Shown in pieces: positions 25,157-36,993 of a stretch of DNA of 64,000 nucleotides. Position 1 is the stretch's first letter. Each line of letters begins with the position of its first letter. The position numbers were made by a program, and so were the translations under genes. The stretch comes from Panagrolaimus kolymaensis (lineage: Eukaryota > Nematoda > Chromadorea > Rhabditida > Panagrolaimidae). The stretch lies in the NCBI GenBank assembly GCA_028622995.1, contig JAJQJQ010000002.1, positions 12,586,001-12,650,000 on the forward strand, written 5' to 3'. Below the pieces are notes generated by a model. That model was not told the DNA's origin, ran no database searches, and was given only the letters and a program-made list of their open reading frames with translations.

Positions 25157-28100
25157 TTTTTTAAACCAAAGTAAAAAAAAAAAACAAGGAAGTTTTGTAA
25201 AAAAACTGTCTTTATTTTTTTTGTCCTTGGATTACTAAAAAATGTAAAGAAGATTAGGTAACAAATCAAGAGTTAAAATCTCAAAGCAATGAAAATCAGG
25301 TGACGAAAGTTTAAGATTTAAAAAAAAACATGTTGTTCCATGGCGAAAACAGAATTTCCAAAGATCAAAAAACTATTGTTTTAATTTTTGGACAAGAAAA
25401 CAGAAGTAAATTTTATATTTTATGATTTTGTAAATATATTTAGTTTCAAAAAGATCGTGATGTTTTTATTGTTTACGGTTGCTCACTCATTCTCTTCGCT
25501 CATTTTCCCAGGTGCAAGGTTAATCTGGAGATAAAGAAGAGTCGAGTCGATGGAATAGAAAAAAACCATAAAAACAAAAGTACGCTAAACCATAAAAATA
25601 TTATTCTTTTTTTTTGGTGGAATTTTTGTGTATAAAATTTTATTAGAGGAAAGAGGAGTTTGTGGCGAAAGTAGCAAACAATAGAGAAGAAAGTAAGAAG
25701 CCAGAGAATTAAAAAAAGGGTTTCATCAATAATCAAAAAAAGTTTCAAATCTCCGAAAATTTAATTTACAAAAAAATAGTGTAAAATTCTTGAATTATCT
25801 TTCATCGGTCAATCGTTAAAAATAAAAAAAATAAATATATAAGTAACCGCGCCTAAAAAAAATTCAATAAAAAAAGTCAATCATAAAAAAATGAAAGAAA
25901 GAAAGAATAGTATTATCCGGAAAACCATGAAATCCCGTAAAAGAAAATTTCTTATTCTCTTTTTTTTTCTTCACGATCACTGACTCTTCTGACGTATTTA
26001 TTTTTGAAAAAAAAAGTTTGATTTAGAAGGAAAGAAAATAAATCTTTCAAGAAGAAAAAAAAACTTGAAATTTCTATTTAAAAAAACGGAAAAGCTTAAG
26101 AAAAATATTTTTTTCTTCCGTTAAATTAAAAGAAAAAAAGAATTAAAGAAGGAACGACAAAAAAGGAAATTTCACGTTTTTGATTAACTTTCTCCCGTTT
26201 TTATTTTGCTGTTGACGCCGCCGCTGTCGTCGGAGCTTCGGCTATCGAGGCAGCAGCAGTTGCCGGTTGGAGAAAATCTGACCGGTTTTTTTTGTTGGTT
26301 GCTTTTTAAGGGGATTTTAAAAATCTCGAAAATATAACAAAATGAAAATCAAAAAATAGAAAGTTAAGCGTGTTAAAGGCGAGCAAGTTTTTTTTTCTTC
26401 GTTTGTTGGTTGTTTAGTTGAATGTCACTGGGTCGGTCATTGGCGGGTGATTCAAGGATGAAGAAACCGGAGGAGGATTGGAAGCTTTTGCGCATTCGAC
26501 CGACGGAAGCTTTTTTGTTGAAAAAAAAAACAAAAAAAAACGAAGAGAGATGAATCAGCTATAATTTTTTGATACATGTTTATTTATTAGAGCCGCAAAA
26601 AAATATAGAAAGATGGGATGTCGTCGATAAGGATATCAAAGCGCGTGAATAATTTGGCCATGAGTAAGTTTATGCAAGAAAAAAAAGCGAATGGATCGTC
26701 TAAAAATTAAAAATCTTAACTTCCAATTTTTTTTTTAAATAAATCCAGTAAAAAAAGCGTATTTTTACAGTTACTTTTTTTTATTTGTAGCTTTACCAAA
26801 AATTAAAAGAAATCTCAAATTATTAAAAAAACAATAAATATTTTTAATGCCAATTATTTAAAGGTCAAAATAGCAATTCAAAAAAAAAAGAAACACCAGG
26901 TGAAAAAAATAAATATAAAAAAGCAGCTCAAAAGTACGGTAGCTAAAAATTACATTTTTTTTGCATTTTTTTAATTTAAAATAAATTTTGCAAGAAAATA
27001 AAGAATTACTTATTTATGTAGTGCACAATTTCTTTTTCAAACAAAAATAAATCCGAAAAAAAGACACCCAAATAAAAAATAGTTTCGCATGTTCTTGACC
27101 ATGAACTTAAAAAAAAGTATGTATCCATTCTTTTATCCTCTTTTCTTTTTCTTTTTTGAGTTCAAACAGTTTAACAACAACGATTCCTCCTTCCTTCTTT
27201 CATTATTTTTAAATAGAGTTTCTCTCACTTGAAAGTAGTTTAAATCGATCTTTTTTCTTTTCCTTCTACGGAAGAACACATACCAAAACGGAATAATTAT
27301 AGAGGACTTAAATTGTGTGCAAAACAGAAAAATAAAAAAATTATGTAACAAAAATGGCCAAAATATGTTAAGTTTCTTAAATAAATTTTTTTTTGTTTTG
27401 AATCCTTGATGTTAAAAAAACTCAAAAATGTGTTTAAAAAAATAATACTTTCTAATTTTTCGAGTCTGGCGTATAAAATTTTTTTAAAGATTCAAACAAT
27501 TTTTAGTTTCAAAGCGATAACGATAATTTAGTTCCTTCAAAGACATTACACTTTTTTAAACTAATGAAAAAAGTATCTTTTTTTTCTTCAAAAAAATTAC
27601 GCAACCAATGAAGCAAAACAACGACCCAAGAAGGAAGGAAAAAAAATGCAAATTAGATACATGGTTATTTTGAAAAAAAGTTTCCATAAATGTAAATCTC
27701 AAAATTGGTTGACAAACATTAAAGAAAAAAAAACGCGATTGCAAAAAAGAAAAAAAAGGGTAGGTTACAACAACACAAACAATAGGTTTAAACTTGACCA
27801 ACAAAGAAATAAAAAAAATATAGGACATTTAAGAATTTGTTGGTTAAACTTTTTTTTTTCAAGGACACATATTTATTTCTCTAACATTTCTAATTTCTTC
27901 TTCTTTTTTTCTAAGGCAATGGAAAAAAAAAGGATAAATGAGCAAATTGTGTTTTGAATAGGCGGAAGAAAAAAAAGTTTAAAAAGTCAAAGTTTTTAGT
28001 TTTTTGGAATGACAGTGGCAATTTTAACGTGGAAAGAAAGTCATATTTTTAATTGGCAGAGAATTACAAAAAAAATTTAAACCAAAAAATTGAATTTTTC

Positions 28101-31100
28101 AATATATTTTTTTTCGTTCTGAATTTGTAAAACTTTTATTTTTGCAACTTTGTTCTAACCTCTGGTTGCCATTTTCTCTAATTTGATTAAATCCTAAGCT
28201 TAAAGCAAGCATCCATTTTTTAGTTCATCTAAAGAAGATCATAATGTCACTTTTTTTATTGTTACAACTAGTTCTTTTTTTTTTGTGTGGGCAAAAAAAT
28301 GTGAGAATCACAAACATAAAAAAAGTTTGGATTAAGCTTGTGACAGACTATAGATTGTAGGAGGATTAGCTTGAGTAATAAAAAAAAGAATAAAAGTGGA
28401 TTTAGCGAGGGAGAGAGATGATGACAAAAGAATTTCCAAAAGTGTCACAAATACAAAAGAAAAAAAAATCAAAAGTTTGCAAGTTTAATAAAAATGAAAT
28501 GCAAATTTTTTTGTTTCTGTTTTGTAAAGTTTAAACTTTCGAGCTAAGAAAAGAAACAACGTAGGCAAATAAAATCAAAAAAATTATTAGAAGAATACTT
28601 TTCTATTTTCTTTTCTTTTTTATTAATCGAATCCATCGATCAAGCATGAATAATCAAAATCCATGAAAATGATGAATCAGAAAAAAGTTTAAAAACTCAA
28701 TCTAAAATCAAACCATCGCCACCACCAAAAAAAAAAATAAAGCTCACGAAATCCTTTCATCAAATTTAATCCAATCCATTTATTTATTTTTTTAAGTTTA
28801 AAAAAACTGTCATAAAACGTTTAAATCACGCAACAACTTTTTTTTTCTAACTTAAGTAAATAAAAGAGAAATCGGAATCGCGAATTCATGGTTTACAATT
28901 TTTTTATTTTTTTGAACGCAAAAAATTAAAAAAGGATACAAACTTTTGACACACATTTTTCACTTTTTATTTTTTTAATGAAAATTAACTGTTTAAAAAA
29001 AGAGAAACCTTTCTTTTTAGAAAATTAAAAAAATTCTGAAATGGTTAATGATTTTGCTTTCGAGATGGAACTCAAATATATATTTTTTAGTTTCGAAAAA
29101 TAGCAAGCAAAAAAATGTCTGACGCCAAACTAAATGGTTTGCAAAAAAAAAGGCAGTCGTATTGAGTTTAAAAAGAAAGAAAAAAAGAAAGAGGGTGTAA
29201 ATGGCGACAAATTTATGTCACTAAAACCAAATATGTATTAACAAGAAAAAAAAGTTTTTTTTTAAATACAAATAAATGATGCGCAAAAATGATGCAAGAA
29301 GAAGAAAAAAATAATACAAAAAATGGTTATTGAGGTTATGTAAACGATGAGAAATTTTGTTTCATGCTCAAATAAGGTTTGATTTGTTATAAACTGACAA
29401 AAGGCCTACGAAAAGATTAAATAAATAAATTTTGAATGAATAAAAAAAAATGGATGCTAAAAAGGAGGTCAGTCAAAGTGTCAAAATATAAAAACATGAA
29501 GCTAAAAAAAAATAGAAACTTTGTAAAAAAAATTACAAAAACAATAATAAAATTTTTTAGTATCGAAAAAGATACAAAAAGTCAAAAAAGGTTAAAAATT
29601 TAAAAAATTTGAAAAACATAGAATATTTAAAAAACTATTCAAGGACAATATTTAAAAAAAATGCCAAAGAATTAAGAAAAATGATTAAAAAAATTGCAAA
29701 AATGCTTGGATTAATCGAAAAGTTTAAAATTCAAAAGGAAAATCTATCGTTTTTTAAATTCACCGTTTTGTCTTTTATTTTTTTGTGATTTTGTTTTTTT
29801 TACACAATCTCGAAGCTACAGTAAAAAGTTATCCAATTTTGGAAAAACAATTCTCCAATTTTCAATTTTTTGCAAATCTTTATTTTTTTCATATGCGTTT
29901 TTATATATTTTAACTTTGTTTCTAAAATTATTCCATTTGCGTATTCGTTTATTATTAATTTTAAATGTTTCTCCAAATAAATGAAATGCGTTAAAAGACT
30001 AATGTAGCTCAGTTGCATCAAACAAAGTTTTTACTTTTATTTCTCTAATTTCGTAAGTGAGAAAATTTGCTTACACACATTTTTTTTGTGTTTTTCTTGC
30101 AACTTTTCTCATTTTTGTGACCTTTTATTAATAAAAAATAAACATAAAACATAATTTATTTATAACTCTTTTTTTTTAAACTTAAGTGCGCAATTTAAAA
30201 AACTGTAACGACAGCTTTGAGAAGAAAAAAGAAATAAGAAAATTAAAGATTTCGTAAGATTATGAAAAGCTATAAACACACCTAATAATAATTTTATTTA
30301 TGTATGTATTAATTTGCTCAAAAATGACACAAAAAATAGCGTCATTTTTTTCCACATTCAAATTATACGGTAATAAAATAATAGAAGTGATGTTGAGGGT
30401 GGAGGCAATAATTATCATGTAATTGGTAATTCAGAAAAAATGCAAAAATTATTTTAAGAAAAGTAAAAACATAAGAATAAAATAAAAAATAGCAGATAAA
30501 ATAAAATTCTATTTTGAAACAAATTCTAGAGTTCAAAGAAAATTAATCAAAACAAAAAATAAGCGAAAATGAATTATTTTGTTTATTCAAAAAATTTCAA
30601 AACAAAATGCTTTAAAAAATATTTAATTTAAATTAATCGAAAAAACAGATATTCATTATCCAAAAAATACAATTTTTTCTTCGAAGATTTACAGTTAAAA
30701 AATTTAAAACAAAATTGAAAAATGACCATTCCTTTTTTTTTTTAAATCAAAAATAAAAAAATTTCAATTTAACTAAAAAAATCATTGAACCAAAAATAAA
30801 AACTCATGTGACGAAAATAAAATTTATGTTATGTGCCGCCGATATGGATAGTTTCGGAATTTCTCAAACTCAATATTCGCCGAGGCATACATATTTTTTT
30901 AAATAAGTGTTTCAAGGTCAAGAAGAAGATGAAGAAGACTACTAACTTCCCTCATTTTAAAAAAGATAGAAAAAAAAATAGAAAGGCGAAGTTAAGTGGA
31001 GTGAAGGAGGGTCGTCGTCAGTTAATCGAAAAAGGAAAGGAAGAAAGAAAAAAACTTCCAAAAATTTGTGGAACGAAAGAAGATGAATATGACAAAGTTG

Positions 31101-31359
31101 CTCAATTTTTGGTTCACTTTTTTCATTCTTTGACATGTTATGTAATTTTTTTCCATTCAGAAAATAACGTTCAAAAATAAGATTTTTCAAAAAAATAAAA
31201 TTTTGTTGTTGAAAAGCAAAAAGTATAGAAATATTTCACTAAAGGTATGTGCACTGATATTCCAATTTCAAATTTTCTTTAATCTTAACAATGAAATCCT
31301 TGCTAGAATAAAAAATTTTTTAAAAAGCTACTAATGAATTTCTTAAAAAATCGGTGTTA
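25157..31359. other. Gene-poor AT-rich region
   Basis: More than 6 kb without a supported protein-coding gene. Open frames here are Lys/Phe-rich and look like homopolymer by-products. A less AT-rich patch at about 26210-26290 (ccgccgctgtcgtcgg) and a possible first exon at 26618 are the only structured signals. Long introns or regulatory DNA of a gene outside the usual patterns cannot be excluded. Confidence 0.5.
26618..26663 (+). CDS. Possible isolated first coding exon
   Basis: ATG TCG TCG ATA ... reads MSSIRISKRVNNLAM and runs into a strong donor (ATGA|GTAAGTTT). The preceding 400 bases include the least AT-rich stretch of the area, which could be a 5' UTR or promoter. No partner exon was found downstream, so this may be the start of a long-intron gene or chance. 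Confidence 0.2.
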
Positions 31360-31745
31360 CACTGAGAAAAATTTTGCTTGTCACACTTTTGGTGTGACAA
31401 GGAAAATAAATATATGGTGATTGGCCCAATAAATTTTGTAAGGTTTAATTTTCCTGATTTTAGTTTCTCTACAATGCGTTCTCAACAGTTTTATTAATTT
31501 GTGATTGGAAAAAAAAAAGTTGTCAAAATTTTGTCACACAGGTGTGACGTGTTGTACAACACTTTTTTTTGCTTAAAAAATTCATAACTTTTTTGAAAAA
31601 CATTTTTTTTGAAATCTGTTGAGTAGGCATCGTAGATAATTATGAGGAGCAATTTTTTAGAAGAAAAAATTTTATCGGGCCAACCACCGTATATTTATTT
31701 TGCTTGTCACACCAAAAGTGTGACATTTTTCGATTTTTCTCAGTG
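31360..31745. mobile_element. MITE with TA target duplication
   Basis: A 386-base element bounded by TA on both sides (TTA|CACTGAGAAAAAT ... TTTTTCTCAGTG|TAT). The two ends are inverted repeats of roughly 70 bases: each arm contains the short palindrome 'tgtcacacttttggtgtgaca' core, 'aaataaatata.ggtg.ttggccc', and ends in CACTGAGAAAAA. There is no coding capacity. The TA duplication and terminal sequence fit a non-autonomous Tc1/mariner-type element. The autonomous partner is not in the window. Confidence 0.85.
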
Positions 31746-32047
31746 TATAAATCGGTTAAGGATGGATCATAATTTTTTTAGAAAGCTTCAACCTTCAAAA
31801 TAGGAATCCATTTTAACAAACTTTCTTGGTTTTTCTCTTTTGCTTAAAAAATGTTAAATTCCATGAAAATATTTTATTAAAAGTTTTTATTGACAAAAAG
31901 AAATACATAAAATCAAACATTTCCTAAATTATAAAAAAATCGAACTACAAAAATTTTTTAAATAATTAAGCTTTAGAAAAATAATAGTACAAATATTAAT
32001 AATATCATTTTCAATAATAATTACCGTACGATTTTGCTTTTTTTAAT

Positions 32048-33631
32048 TTAAAATAAAACAGGTTTACGTTTAAGTTGCTTTTCAACCAATTCTGAAGTGG
32101 TTAAATAAGGTTGCATTTTACTTTCAAATGGTGTAGCGCCTCGAACAAGTTGAGGCTCAGTATTTTTATAAAGATCTGTGTATAAAGCTTCCATGGGAAG
32201 TTCATCATCATTTCTTGCTTTATCCGTGGCTTTTTCAATTTCTTTATGAACGGCTTTATCGATATTTTTGAATTCGTCTTTGCTTACAAGTTTTGATTCA
32301 ATACAGTGATCACGGAACGTAACAATGCAATCTCGATGTGAACGAACATCTTGAATTTCTTCTTTCTTGCGATAACTGTAAAAAACATATAAGTTTTAGA
32401 TCCAAGGAAAATGTTTTATTATACAAAAACTATCTCGAATATTGGAAGGTTTTGTGTGTTCCAAAAAGTTTTTCAAGTAGCAAAAACCTCGAGAAATATA
32501 TTTATTTTCGAGATCGGAAATGCAAAAGCTAGTAAATTAAGAGCATCAAAATCAAATATTTTTGTGCAATTCTTAGATTTTTGATTTGGAATTGTTTTAC
32601 CTAAGATTTCGAAGCGAAAACATTTTAGGCTATTTAAACTGCTTTAATGGGATCAAAAAATTGTGATAATATTAAAAGTCAAATCCTTACCCATGGAATT
32701 TTTCAATGGTTGAATGTCCAACATATCGATAAGTGTTTAATTCAATCACCATGGGTCCTTTACCATCATTACAAAAATTCTTGGCATATTTAAATGCTTC
32801 ACGAACACTAATAACATCCATTCCATCCACCCAAATGCCGGGAATATAATCGCCTCGTTTATAATATTCCATTGATGCTGATGCTCGTTTAGCTTGCATA
32901 CCCATGCCATAACCATTATTTTCACAAACAAAAATAACGGGTAATTTCCAAAGTTCAGCCATATTAAAGGCTTCAGCAACTTGTCCTTGATTTGCTGCTC
33001 CATCGCCATAAAGAGCAAAGCAAACATTTTTTTTGCCTCGATATTTCATCGCGAATGCTGCTCCAGTGCCAAGTGGAACTTGAGCTCCAACTATTCCATT
33101 ACCACCAAAAAAGTTTTTAGCATACATATGCATGGAGCCTCCTTTGCCATAGACGTTGCCAGAAACGCGACCTGTCATTTCGGAAAGAATTTCACTGGGA
33201 CATTTTCGAAGGAGATAAGCTAAACCATGGCATCGATAAGATGTGATTACGGCATCATTTTTGGGATCCATAGCAGCATGGAGTCCAACCGCGCATGCTT
33301 CTTCCCCAGTGTATAAATGACAGAAGCCTCGAATCTTTTTTTCTTTATAAAGTTCTGCAGTTTCAGTTTCGAGTCGGCGAATCGTCTAAAAAAAGCAGAC
33401 GATTAAAGTTATTAAAAACTTTTCTTTGAGATAAAAGTTACAAACCTGCATATTTTTATAAATTTCTAAAGCTTCATCTTTAGTAACTGTAGCTTTTTTA
33501 GCTGGAGCTTCAGTAAGATGGTGAAGTTTATATTCATTTGTTTCAAAAGTTGCAGAAGATGCAAATCGGGTGGATTGGCTTCCAAGCTTGGAAGCAGCAA
33601 ATAAACGGAAAGTAATTCCAGCAGAATTCAT
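32048..33631 (-). CDS. pdha: Pyruvate dehydrogenase E1 alpha, phospho-loop variant
   Basis: Three exons (33631-33446, 33385-32691, 32375-32048) encode 402 residues, the normal length. The N-terminus is basic and Ser/Ala-rich with a likely mitochondrial presequence ([19 protein letters not shown]). The core is intact: '[13 protein letters not shown]' with the active-site His, the thiamine pyrophosphate motif 'GDGAANQGQ' ending in 'CENN', and 'GGSMHMY'. With E1 beta it decarboxylates pyruvate in the mitochondrial matrix. The oddity is the phosphorylation loop. Family members read YHGHSMSDPGxSYR; here it is [14 protein letters not shown], across the exon 2/3 junction and with no length change. 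Site-1 Ser (after GH) stays, site-2 Ser is Gly, the MSDPG motif is gone, and the site-3 region reads GMGMQAKR. E1 beta lies 2 kb upstream on the same strand. Confidence 0.93.
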
Positions 33632-35596
33632 CTAAATTTTCGGATTTAAACAATTGAAAGGTTTTTGATAATTGAAAAATATCTCGAAAATCACGAATAA
33701 AAAAATAAATGGAGAATTAAAGTTGCTGGTAATTTACGGATGTAAAGGCTTCAAATAATAGAAAAATTTTAATCATAAAAAACAACTCTTTCTAAATTTA
33801 CTAATTTTTTCCGTGTTTTTTTTTATGTTTTCTTTGCACTAACGAAATTTTGAACATTTTTGGTATCCCTCTCTTTTTTTATAAAATGTTTATATAGTTA
33901 TTTTTTATCTGTGCCAGCTTTTAATAATTATCATAGATTTGCTTTTCTTTAAAGAAAAAAGCACATACATAGGATTTTAATAGTATGCATGAACTATTAA
34001 AAAAATTTTGGCCTGATCATTGCATACTTCTTTATTTTATATTTTTTGTTGCAAAAAAAATAAAATATTTTTGGTCTCTTTGATTATGCGTTCCAAACAA
34101 CAAAAATTATTTTGACTACCAGCAATCAGAGAGACGTGATTTTTAAGAAAAGGGGTTTTTCGATAGCGATCACAGACGTGAGTTTATGTAAGATACTTTT
34201 GTTTTTGTCTTTTGTTAATTAATCTTTCATCAAAAGAAAGGAAATTTTTTTGCTCTCATGCACGTGAAACTTTTTTCCCTTTTTCTTCCCTATTTTTACT
34301 CGCTAGTCTGGTAGGCAATGAGTGGACCGACATATGTCAGTTTTTCCCAAAAACAAAAACAAAGTCCATTGAAATCATATTTAAATTTTTTTTTCATTGA
34401 ACGAATATTCATATTATTTTTGTCGCTGAAAGCATTTTTCATTTAAAGAGGGTGCAGATGGGACCAAAGTTTATGTTTACACTTTTTTTATATTTTTTTG
34501 CAACCTTTTGTTTTTAACGAAAACAATAAAAAAGCAGCAGGAAAAAAACAAAAAAAATCAATGAAAACAATTGCCTTTTCTTTGGTCTCCGTTTTTTGTT
34601 TACCATCAGTTTTTGCATTTGTTTGTGGCTAAATAAAAAAAATCGCATCCATTAAAAAGAATTTCTTTTGTAAAAAATGTGCAAGTTTTAAGGCTAATTT
34701 TCTAACCTTCTTTTTCTTTTAGCGTTCTTTAAAAATATAAGTTTTAAACATGTCAAAAAAATTGTTTTTATTTTTTGTTTGTTAAACTTAAAGAACCTTG
34801 AAACATCATTTTTAATTTGAGAACGTAGACTTTTCAAACCTCGTCCAGACTTGTTTATTGGAATGATTAGGGCATGTATTTTGTTTGCTTTTTTAAAACA
34901 AGTAAAAATGGTTTAAAAGATTAAAGGTTTGGGCGGTAAATTTGAGAGTGCAATTAATTAATTCAATTAAGGAAGAGAACTTCATAATGAAAAAAAAACT
35001 GATACTATTTTTAAAATACAATAATATACTTTACTCTTTAACCCTACTTGTTTTTAGTCTTTCAAGGCGGATCAAAAGCTTAAAAAATGGCACGGGAAAG
35101 ATAGAAAGAAATATGTAAATTATGAAGGACAAAATGAGGTAATCAAGGCAAAAATAAATAAAAAATAAGTAATAAAATAAAAAAAATATATAAAAAAATT
35201 TCATTAACCAACCTTTACCATAAATGCCAATAACATAGAAAAATAAATTAATTGAACGAACAAAAATTCAAACATAAAGATATCAAAAGGCATGAATAAC
35301 CTTTTATAAAAAATTCTAACATAACAAAATTCCCAAAGAAAACTTTATATTAAAAAATAAACCGTAAATTAAAAGTAAAAAAATTTGTAACAAAACTTGA
35401 AAAATAAAAAACAATAAAAACTACTAAAGTTTAAATATCTAAAATAAATGTAAAGCGACAAAAGTTTTCAAAAAAAATCTGTCATCGTTGTTATTGGAAA
35501 ATTAATAATATCAAAATCAAAAATAAACTTAATTATTTCATCTCACAAAAAAGGGTAAAAATGAATACCTAATTAGTTATATTAAAAAATATTATT
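33632..35596. other. Spacer between PDH E1 alpha and beta genes
   Basis: About 2 kb of AT-rich DNA with no gene seen. It must contain the promoter of E1 alpha. A spacer this long argues against a classic nematode operon, where gaps are usually around a hundred bases. Confidence 0.5.
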
Positions 35597-36993
35597 TTAA
35601 TATTTCATTGATCGTCTTACAGTATCCACAACATTTTTATGTGATGGGAATGAAGCTCCTTCAATCATTTCTGCATAAGGTGTGGGAACATCAACCCCAG
35701 TGACTCGGAGAACGGGTGATTTCAAAGCTTTATAAGTTTCAGGGCATTCAAAAACTTGGGCGGCTATTTCAGCTCCAATTCCAGCAAATGGCCATCCAGT
35801 TTCCACGCAAACTAAACGACCAGTTTTTTTAACGGATTTAGAAACCGTTTCAAAATCAAATGGACGAAGGGAGCGAAGATTAATTACCTAAAAAAGTAAA
35901 TAAATAAAAAAAGAAAAAAAGTTTAATTTCATGTCGATACTCAAATTAATAAGCTAAAAATAGTTAAAATAAATTTAGTCTCGAAATCCAAAATTTGTAG
36001 CTTTTTTGAAAATTTATCTGTGTCTCTGAGGCTCTATTATTGCTCCTATATTAAAAAACTACTCACTTCAGCATTAATTCCTTCCTTTTTTAATTCAGCT
36101 TGAGCGTCCATCGAATGTTGCATACCCAATGAAAATGAAACAATGGTAATATCAGAACCTTCAACTTGAACTTTAGCTTTTCCGATGGGCAAAACAAAAT
36201 CAGATTTCAAAACTTTATCAGATACAGGGAATTTAGTTTCATAAAGTAATTCATTTTCAAGAAAAACTACGGGATTATCATCACGAACTGCAGCTTTGAG
36301 AAGGCCTTTAGCATCTTCAGCATCATATGGAGAAATGACTTTAAGGCCGGGCACGGATGCATACCAAGCTGAAAAATCTTGAGTGTGTTGAGCTGCGAAA
36401 CCTTTCGCAGCTCCATTAGGGCCACGAAAAACGATTGGGGAATTAATCTAAAAAAATAAAAATGAATTCGTAATAGTTTTTTTAAATGTCTTGGCAAAGT
36501 GTTAGCCAAAAATTAGAATAATTATTTACCTGACCACCAGACATGTAAAAAGTTTTAGCTGCACTATTAATAATATGATCAATGGATTGTAAAGCAAAAT
36601 TCCAAGTCATAAATTCCACAACGGGTCGCAAACCAGAAAAAGCCATGCCCACTGCCATCCCAGTAAATCCAGCTTCTTCAATGGGAGTATCCATAACTCG
36701 TCGATCTCCATGCTTTTTATTTAATCCAGCAGTTACCTACAATAAAAAATAAATTTTCTATTCGTTTTGAGACTCCTTATTTTTAAAAATAAACTCACGA
36801 GATAATTTCCACTTGATCGACCAACTTCTTCACCAAGAACTATAACATTTTCATCATGTTGAATTTCTTCATCAAGAGCTTGGTTTAAAGCTTCTCGAAC
36901 GGTCATGGAATTAGATGAACTCGTGGCAAGGGTTCGAAGGGATGTGGGCAAGAAACCATTTTTGGATAATAAACGACTGCTGGCGGAAAGCAT
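35597..36993 (-). CDS. pdhb: Pyruvate dehydrogenase E1 beta subunit
   Basis: Four exons (36993-36799, 36736-36530, 36447-36067, 35887-35597) total 357 residues, as expected. A presequence-like start ([20 protein letters not shown]) precedes the Transket_pyr domain: '[12 protein letters not shown]', 'VIVLGEEVG', '[17 protein letters not shown]', '[14 protein letters not shown]', '[13 protein letters not shown]'. The C-terminal transketolase domain follows: 'ENELLYE', '[16 protein letters not shown]', '[14 protein letters not shown]', '[13 protein letters not shown]'. It pairs with E1 alpha in an alpha2-beta2 tetramer. The stretch after the conserved Glu pair ([10 protein letters not shown]) departs from the animal consensus AQYDGAYKxS. 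The neighbour downstream is E1 alpha. Confidence 0.93.

Noticed and set aside
32048..36993. PDH genes as a nematode operon
   Set aside because: The 2 kb spacer is much longer than typical operon gaps and no spliced-leader evidence can be read from the DNA.
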